A stretch of 64,000 bases of DNA from an uncultured Muribaculaceae bacterium. GTDB taxonomy: Bacteria; Bacteroidota; Bacteroidia; Bacteroidales; Muribaculaceae. Positions 59,734 to 64,000 of the stretch are shown one piece after another. Position numbers and translations under genes: made by a program. Below the pieces are notes generated by a model that ran no database searches, had not been told where the DNA came from, and saw nothing but the letters and a program-made list of their open reading frames with translations. Every line of letters begins with the position of its first letter. The first letter of the stretch is position 1. The stretch spans positions 1-64,000 of the forward strand of contig CAJTYH010000006.1 in NCBI GenBank assembly GCA_910583675.1, written 5' to 3'.

Positions 59734-60093
59734 ATGGATTTAATCAAAGTTGCCGAAGAGGCTTTTGCTACCGGCAAGCAGTTCCCCGAGTTCGGTCCCG
59801 GCGACACCATCACTGTGGCTTACCGTATCAAAGAGGGTAACAAAGAGCGTATCCAGCAGTATCGCGGTGTGGTTATCCGCATCAACGGCGAGGGAACAAA
59901 GAAGCGTTTCACCGTGCGCAAGATGAGCGACAACATCGGTGTTGAGCGTATCTTCCCCATTGAATCTCCGTTCATTGACTCTATCGTAGTCAACAAATAC
60001 GGTAAGGTTCGTCGTGCGAAACTCTACTACCTCCGCAATCTTACCGGCAAGAAAGCCCGTATCAAGGAGCGCCGCGTAGTAAAGAAGGACTAA
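59734..60093 (+). CDS. rplS: Ribosomal protein L19
   Basis: Encodes 119 residues. L19 hallmarks: FGPGDTITVAYRIKEGNKERIQQYRGVVI, RVxR-type FTVRKMSDNIGVERIFP, and the basic end RRAKLYYLRNLTGKKARIKE. It sits at the 30S-50S interface. Monocistronic, with promoter and terminator. Confidence 0.98.
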   Translation: MDLIKVAEEAFATGKQFPEFGPGDTITVAYRIKEGNKERIQQYRGVVIRINGEGTKKRFTVRKMSDNIGVERIFPIESPFIDSIVVNKYGKVRRAKLYYLRNLTGKKARIKERRVVKKD

Positions 60094-60120
60094 TCCTCCA
60101 TCTGGCTACTGAAAATAAAA

Positions 60121-60155
60121 AACCGTCCGGTCCGTTTGGAACTGGACGGTTTTTT
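60121..60155. terminator. Bidirectional terminator after rplS
   Basis: Stem 60121-60128 with 60144-60151, flanked by A6 and T6 runs, so it can serve rplS and the gene on the minus strand. Confidence 0.9.
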
Positions 60156-60211
60156 GTCGTATGCTCGTAAGAGCCGTGTGGCTTTTGCGTGCGACGTATT
60201 ATAGTATTACA

Positions 60212-61141
60212 TCAGTCTTTTACGATGGATACCCTGGCGGAGCTGAAAACGCTCATGTCAAGTTTTTCCATTATATGCTTGATGGCGCGGGCTGCCCTGA
60301 CGCTTACACGTGCGGGATTGAGTTCGGCTCCATATGCAGCTATCGCCATCACACCAGGATATATGCCGAGGATTGTACCTCCGAAGCTGGCCTTGGCGGG
60401 CAGACCGGTGCTGACAAGCCACGGGGTGTTCATCTTGTGCGGGCCTTTTGCCGCCATCATCGCGACGATGTATTTTGCTATCTCGCCGTCGAATACGATT
60501 TTACCGGTGGACGGGTTGACACCGTCGGCTGCAATGGTCGCCCCCATCATGGCAAGTTGAGCGGTGGATGCGCTCATGGCCTCTGCTTTTACAGCGAGGT
60601 CTACGGCAAGGGTAGCGTCGTCATAAAGGAAATAACCGTCTTCCGCAAGCCTGTTGACTGTTCCATCTTCGTTTACCTGTTTTTTGATTGTCTCGTATAC
60701 CGTGTCGTTCAATTCTGGAGAGGTGCCCATGAGGTCGATCATGCGGTTTTCATACAGGTTCCATTTTGATTCGGGGTCTCCCGTAGGCTCCATCGCTGAA
60801 AAAGCGCGTATGGTATGGGCGCTCACAGGAAGATGTGCCGGTTTGTGCGGCAGTTTATGGCAGGGGCATTGTCCGGACTTCTTTATCAATTCGTCACGGG
60901 AATTCTGGGAGAACATGACCGATGCCAGTGGTACTCTCACGATAGATCCCATAGGAACCTTCACATCGGTATCTCCCTTGTTAATGACAGTCCCGTCGGC
61001 AAGAACCACGGTTATTCCCGTATGCTTGCAGTCTGCACCGACGTTGCGCGGATCAATTTCACCTTCTTTTACGGATTTCACGAGTTCGTATGCTTCGTCT
61101 ACCGTTTTTCTCAGATCGCTTAAAGAAATTTTACGTTCCAT
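60212..61141 (-). CDS. Glutaminase-like protein with SxxR in place of SxxK
   Basis: Encodes 309 residues from the ATG at 61141, glutaminase length; the longer frame upstream is rejected as it overlaps the hairpin and lacks coding composition. The C-terminal half matches glutaminase A: LAMMGATIAADGVNP, GKIVFDGEIAKYIVAMM and GLPAKASFGGTI. The active-site Ser66-x-x-Lys69 motif of this fold reads S66-I-V-R69 here. The region around residues 100-130 is Cys/His-rich (GQCPCHKLPHKP) and not like a standard glutaminase. Catalysis is therefore doubtful or altered. A 36-residue membrane peptide gene lies upstream. Confidence 0.75.
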   Translation of the reverse strand: MERKISLSDLRKTVDEAYELVKSVKEGEIDPRNVGADCKHTGITVVLADGTVINKGDTDVKVPMGSIVRVPLASVMFSQNSRDELIKKSGQCPCHKLPHKPAHLPVSAHTIRAFSAMEPTGDPESKWNLYENRMIDLMGTSPELNDTVYETIKKQVNEDGTVNRLAEDGYFLYDDATLAVDLAVKAEAMSASTAQLAMMGATIAADGVNPSTGKIVFDGEIAKYIVAMMAAKGPHKMNTPWLVSTGLPAKASFGGTILGIYPGVMAIAAYGAELNPARVSVRAARAIKHIMEKLDMSVFSSARVSIVKD

Positions 61142-61248
61142 ATATGTTTTTGTTGTTTGTTGTTGAATTATGCAGGGTGCCGTGTGTGGCTCTCCGTATG
61201 GTACGTCATATAAACGTTCACGCCTACCCGTTGGTTTAAACTTAGATT

Positions 61249-61277
61249 GGCCATGCGGTATCATGTATCGCATGGCC
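61249..61277 (-). other. Hairpin between the small peptide and glutaminase-like gene
   Basis: GGCCATGCG pairs with CGCATGGCC, 61249-61257 with 61269-61277, with further TA/TA pairs inside. It may attenuate read-through. Confidence 0.5.
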
Positions 61278-61325
61278 AAGTCAAGTATTCGGATATATGG
61301 GGGTATGTAGTACCCCAATATGGGC

Positions 61326-61436
61326 TCATAGAACAAGCGGAAGCACTATGGAGGCTGTGAACATGGTAAGCATCAAGGCATTCCTGCCGAGACGTGCGAG
61401 CTTTACCAGCCGGGTGTTGAGTAGTGAGTCGTTCAT
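61326..61436 (-). CDS. 36-residue membrane peptide
   Basis: Start ATG at 61436, stop at 61326. It begins with a basic amphipathic stretch (MNDSLLNTRLVKLARLGRNA) and ends in one short hydrophobic helix (LTMFTASIVLPLVL). It lies 184 bases upstream of the glutaminase-like gene, same strand. No promoter box is clear. The coding call rests on composition only. Confidence 0.4.
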   Translation of the reverse strand: MNDSLLNTRLVKLARLGRNALMLTMFTASIVLPLVL

Positions 61437-61703
61437 GATGCAAGTAATTAGAGCGGTAAATAATCTATGGATCGAAAATCTTGTTCCCTGAACCATCTTT
61501 AATAATAGTTGCGTATTATTATAACTTTGCTACGTTGGTTTTGGTTCGATGGAGTGCGCCGGAGCTATGATTTCATACTCACATGGTTTCGCCTTTCTTG
61601 TAAAGCCGAAATAGGTTTTTTAGAACGCTATTGATGGCGCGATTTTTCAGGTAACTTTGAAAAATAATCTGATGCAATAGCCCCCCTCAATGACATTTTT
61701 TAG

Positions 61704-61711
61704 TAACTTTG
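61704..61711 (+). promoter_or_regulatory. -7 box driving the hairpin element
   Basis: TAACTTTG; transcription would begin about 61717, at the foot of the first hairpin arm. Confidence 0.6.
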
Positions 61712-61717
61712 CACATG

Positions 61718-61764
61718 ATTCACAGATGTATCATGGAGTTGATGCTGTGAATGATACATTTTTT
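61718..61764 (+). promoter_or_regulatory. Overlapping hairpins: terminator versus alternative fold
   Basis: Arm pair A is 61718-61725 with 61745-61752 (eight perfect pairs). Arm pair B is 61726-61734 with 61751-61759 (nine perfect pairs), followed by T to 61764. A and B interleave and share two bases, so they are mutually exclusive hairpins or a pseudoknot. B with its T tract is a terminator. The element is a short RNA of about 48 bases or a leader switch. Confidence 0.55.
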
Positions 61765-62239
61765 ATCAAAAGGTGTTATTGAAATTTTATCTTCAGATCT
61801 CGAACTTGGCGGTTTGAAATATGCAGTGAAGATGAGATTGGCAATAGCGCCTGCATCGGTTGCTTGTATTTTGTCACATATGGCAGATAATATAGCAAAT
61901 TCGGTGTGGGGCTATTGTTTTATCTGCTGCATGGGTACGCCAAGACCTGGGATTTGGATAAAACAAGATACAATCCTCACACCTTTTTTATATCCAATAG
62001 CCAATGGATTCTAAGGAGGATGAGAACCGCAATCTTATCAAATTAAAAACATAGTCAACCGAGAAAAGAAAAATCAACAACACGCTACACACATCGGGAA
62101 CGAGGATCGTCATCACACTTATGCCGATTATCCCGCCATTTGCAACGCTCCACCGCAGAGGGTTCTTTGCAGAAGAACATCCTTATGCAACCTTTACCGC
62201 ATCTCTCCTGAAAACATCAACCATAAAAATACACAAACA

Positions 62240-63769
62240 ATGAAACAATTCATTACCACTTTCTGCTGTGTGCTTGTCCTGCTTGCCACAGCTTTCCATG
62301 CTTCGGCATACGATGAGTTTATTCAATTTGAAGTGGATGGAACCAGATACCATGTCCTTTCCCAAGAGGAGAAGACCGTTGAAATAACAAGTGGCAATCG
62401 TTGGGATGAAACAGTCGTCATTCCTCGGGAGGTATCTTATTCCGACAATGCGTATACCGTTGTTAAAATTGCTGATAACGCGTTCAATGGTGCGCGTATG
62501 ACTTCGATTACATTGCCTAATACTCTCATCTCAATTGGTAGCGGTGCCTTTTCCAGTAGCAATCTTACCTCCCTCACAATCCCCGCTTCTGTTGTTGAGA
62601 TGAAGGAAAAGGTTTTTATAAGCTGTCTTCGTCTGGAAAGCATATTGGTAGAGCCGGACAATGAGTATTTTTCATCTTTGGATGGAATACTTTTCAATAA
62701 AGACTACACAACATTGATTCAGTGCCCTCCAAGAAAAACTGAAGCCATGATTCCAAATTCAGTAACGACAATAGGAGATGATGCATTCCGTTCTTGTGCA
62801 TTAAGATCAGTTTTAATACCAGCTTTTGTCACATCAATAGGCAGTGGCGCCTTTTCAAGTGAAAACCTGCAAGAAATTTTGGTAGATGATGGTAATGAAT
62901 ATTATTCCTCCGGGAATGGATCGCTTTTGTCAAAGGACGGGACGAAATTGATTCAAGCTCCCGGAGGGGTAAAGAATGTTGTTATTCCTAATTCTGTTAC
63001 ATTCATAGATGAGTGGGCATTTTGGGGGTTTGCTCTGGAATCCGTTGATATTCCAAATTCTGTTGTCACAATAGGGAAATCGGCATTCGCCAACTGTTAT
63101 AGATTGCTTTCTGTTGATATTCCAAATTCGGTTACTACCATAGGTGAAGGCGCATTTGAACGTTGCGAGAGGTTGGGCTTAGTAACGATTCCGAATTCAG
63201 TTACTTCAATAGGGGTGGTTGCATTTGCTGCTTGCAATGCATTAACCTCTGTAGTTATCCCAAATTCAATCACAACGATTAGTAATAACCTGTTCACCAA
63301 TTGTGCATCACTTACAACGGTAACCATACCGAGTTCTGTTACATCGATAGGGGATTGGGCATTCTGGAATTGTCCAGCTCTGAAAATAATTGAAAATCAG
63401 AGCAGGATTCCGGTGGAGTGCGATCCGGGCTTCTCGGATGATAATTATGCCAATGCGACGCTTTATGTTCCGAGAGGTACGACTGATGTATATAGGCAAA
63501 CCTCCCCTTGGCAGAATTTCTTGAACATAGAGGAAAAGGATTTCTCTGGCATAGGTGAGATTGATGCGGAGGGTGAGTGCACTATTGACATATCTGTGGA
63601 GGACGGGGTTATAATTGTATCCGGGCTTGACCGCGCTCAACCTGTAACCATATGCGACATACAGGGACGTATCATGTACACCGGGTGCGAACATCGCATA
63701 GAGGGTCTTGCCTCTGGCGTGTATGTGGTAAATGCCGGAAACAATATCGTCAAGTGTGCGATCAAATGA
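62240..63769 (+). CDS. BspA-type leucine-rich-repeat secreted protein
   Basis: Encodes 509 residues. Signal peptide ends near ASA (about 23). About 11-12 LRR_5 repeats follow (units such as IPNSVTTIGEGAFERC, about 23 residues) from about 60 to 390. The C-terminal 75 residues form a beta sandwich (ISVEDGVIIVSGLD ... GRIMYTG ... GLASGVYVVNAGNNIVKCAIK), the T9SS-sorting-like tail common in Bacteroidales. It is likely surface-exposed or secreted and binds host or polymer targets. It is preceded by a long non-coding stretch; no -7 box is clear near the start. Confidence 0.9.
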   Translation: MKQFITTFCCVLVLLATAFHASAYDEFIQFEVDGTRYHVLSQEEKTVEITSGNRWDETVVIPREVSYSDNAYTVVKIADNAFNGARMTSITLPNTLISIGSGAFSSSNLTSLTIPASVVEMKEKVFISCLRLESILVEPDNEYFSSLDGILFNKDYTTLIQCPPRKTEAMIPNSVTTIGDDAFRSCALRSVLIPAFVTSIGSGAFSSENLQEILVDDGNEYYSSGNGSLLSKDGTKLIQAPGGVKNVVIPNSVTFIDEWAFWGFALESVDIPNSVVTIGKSAFANCYRLLSVDIPNSVTTIGEGAFERCERLGLVTIPNSVTSIGVVAFAACNALTSVVIPNSITTISNNLFTNCASLTTVTIPSSVTSIGDWAFWNCPALKIIENQSRIPVECDPGFSDDNYANATLYVPRGTTDVYRQTSPWQNFLNIEEKDFSGIGEIDAEGECTIDISVEDGVIIVSGLDRAQPVTICDIQGRIMYTGCEHRIEGLASGVYVVNAGNNIVKCAIK

Positions 63770-64000
63770 CGGTAGTTACCCGGTGGTATTGGGCATATGC
63801 GCCCCGTGAAGCGCATTCCTGAAACCCTTTTATTCCAATTCATATAGAAACCATGTGGGGCTGTGACTTCAAAATTCGTGAAGCGCGGCTCCATTTTTCT
63901 ATGCCCTTCGAATGGGAGGCAGCGGATTTTTCCGGCACTGTACTCTTAATGTGGGAGCCAATGATTGGTGCAAAAATAAAAAATCCATTGTTTCCTTCAC
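63770..64000. other. Window end without a gene
   Basis: Nothing firm. A possible minus-strand -7 box (TATTTTTG, 63971-63978) is visible, but the only frames downstream run antisense into the BspA-type gene. Confidence 0.4.

Larger units (their letters stand above)
61437..62239 (+). other. Gene-poor region before the BspA-type gene
   Basis: About 800 bases without a supported gene. It holds three TAACTTTG boxes (near 61522, 61651 and 61704), the overlapping hairpins at 61718-61764, and a ten-base inverted pair CAATAGCCCC (61676-61685) and GGGGCTATTG (61909-61918). A weak 87-codon frame at 61751 starts inside the hairpin. Confidence 0.5.

Noticed and set aside
61751..62014. 87-codon plus-strand frame after the hairpin element
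   Set aside because: Its ATG lies in the terminator arm and it has no recognisable motif; Cys/Met/Ile-rich composition is unconvincing.
63000..63360. Regularly spaced repeats in the BspA-type gene taken for a CRISPR-like array
   Set aside because: They are in-frame leucine-rich-repeat codons of about 69 bases with coding variation, not identical repeats with spacers.
63637..63894. 85-codon minus-strand frame at the window end
   Set aside because: Mostly antisense to the BspA-type C-terminus and without a domain, despite a possible -7 box at 63971-63978.

Overview
The window looks like a chromosomal segment of a Bacteroidales bacterium, most likely Muribaculaceae or a close relative (family level is inference). 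The signs are: many Bacteroidota-type -7 promoter boxes (TAnnTTTG) placed 10-100 bases before genes, few Shine-Dalgarno sites, TamL and GldH-type proteins, an OmpP1/FadL porin, three GH92 mannosidases with a GH130 phosphorylase, a BspA-type leucine-rich-repeat surface protein, and roughly 50% GC. It is mostly housekeeping sequence with small accessory patches. I see no prophage, intact insertion sequence, CRISPR array or conjugation module.

Layout. 1-1137: end of a tRNA-Gly, a small lipoprotein and an initiator tRNA-Met. 1270-8482 (minus): a long colinear cell-division/RNA-metabolism run, zapB-like, zapA, a 6S-like RNA, rny, ricT (PSP1), gldH, an M24 peptidase and a CCA-adding enzyme. 8611-16551 (mainly plus): OmpP1/FadL porin, ruvX, def, ettA, tamL and a HAD phosphatase. 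16552-17900: a decayed patch holding the C-terminal stump of an AAA/DUF4143 ATPase behind a promoter flanked by two 43-base dyad repeats. 17908-24833: AspT-type transporter, a small conserved protein, an esterase, pheS, crcB, nth, a TRIC channel and a GtrA protein. 24852-30121 (minus): PBP1A, then a DUF488-hcp-small protein-cupin group probably linked to nitrosative stress.

30380-41143 (plus) is the main carbohydrate locus: an ArgC-like protein without its catalytic cysteine, then GH92, GH92, an MFS transporter, GH130 and GH92. It would trim alpha-mannosides, import a mannosyl disaccharide and phosphorolyse it; there are no SusC/SusD genes beside it. 41222-52128 (minus) holds an outer membrane barrel protein, an XRE regulator, an M3 peptidase, a lipoprotein with a SecD-like head domain, an EEP phosphatase, two rhomboids, ApbE, Tpx, a thioredoxin-fold protein without CxxC, and MutT. 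52235-54744 (plus): ybaK, aroC and a radical SAM protein. 54845-59427 (minus): acpP-fabF and speA-truA. 59734-64000: rplS, a glutaminase-like protein with an altered SxxK motif, a 36-residue membrane peptide, a candidate RNA switch or small RNA, and a BspA-type protein.

The most interesting points are the rny-ricT-6S neighbourhood, the SecD-head lipoprotein, the enzyme paralogues with changed catalytic residues, a leaderless ruvX transcript, the operator-like repeats of the ATPase stump, and the overlapping hairpins at 61718-61764. Identifications rest on reading motifs by eye; no database search was run.
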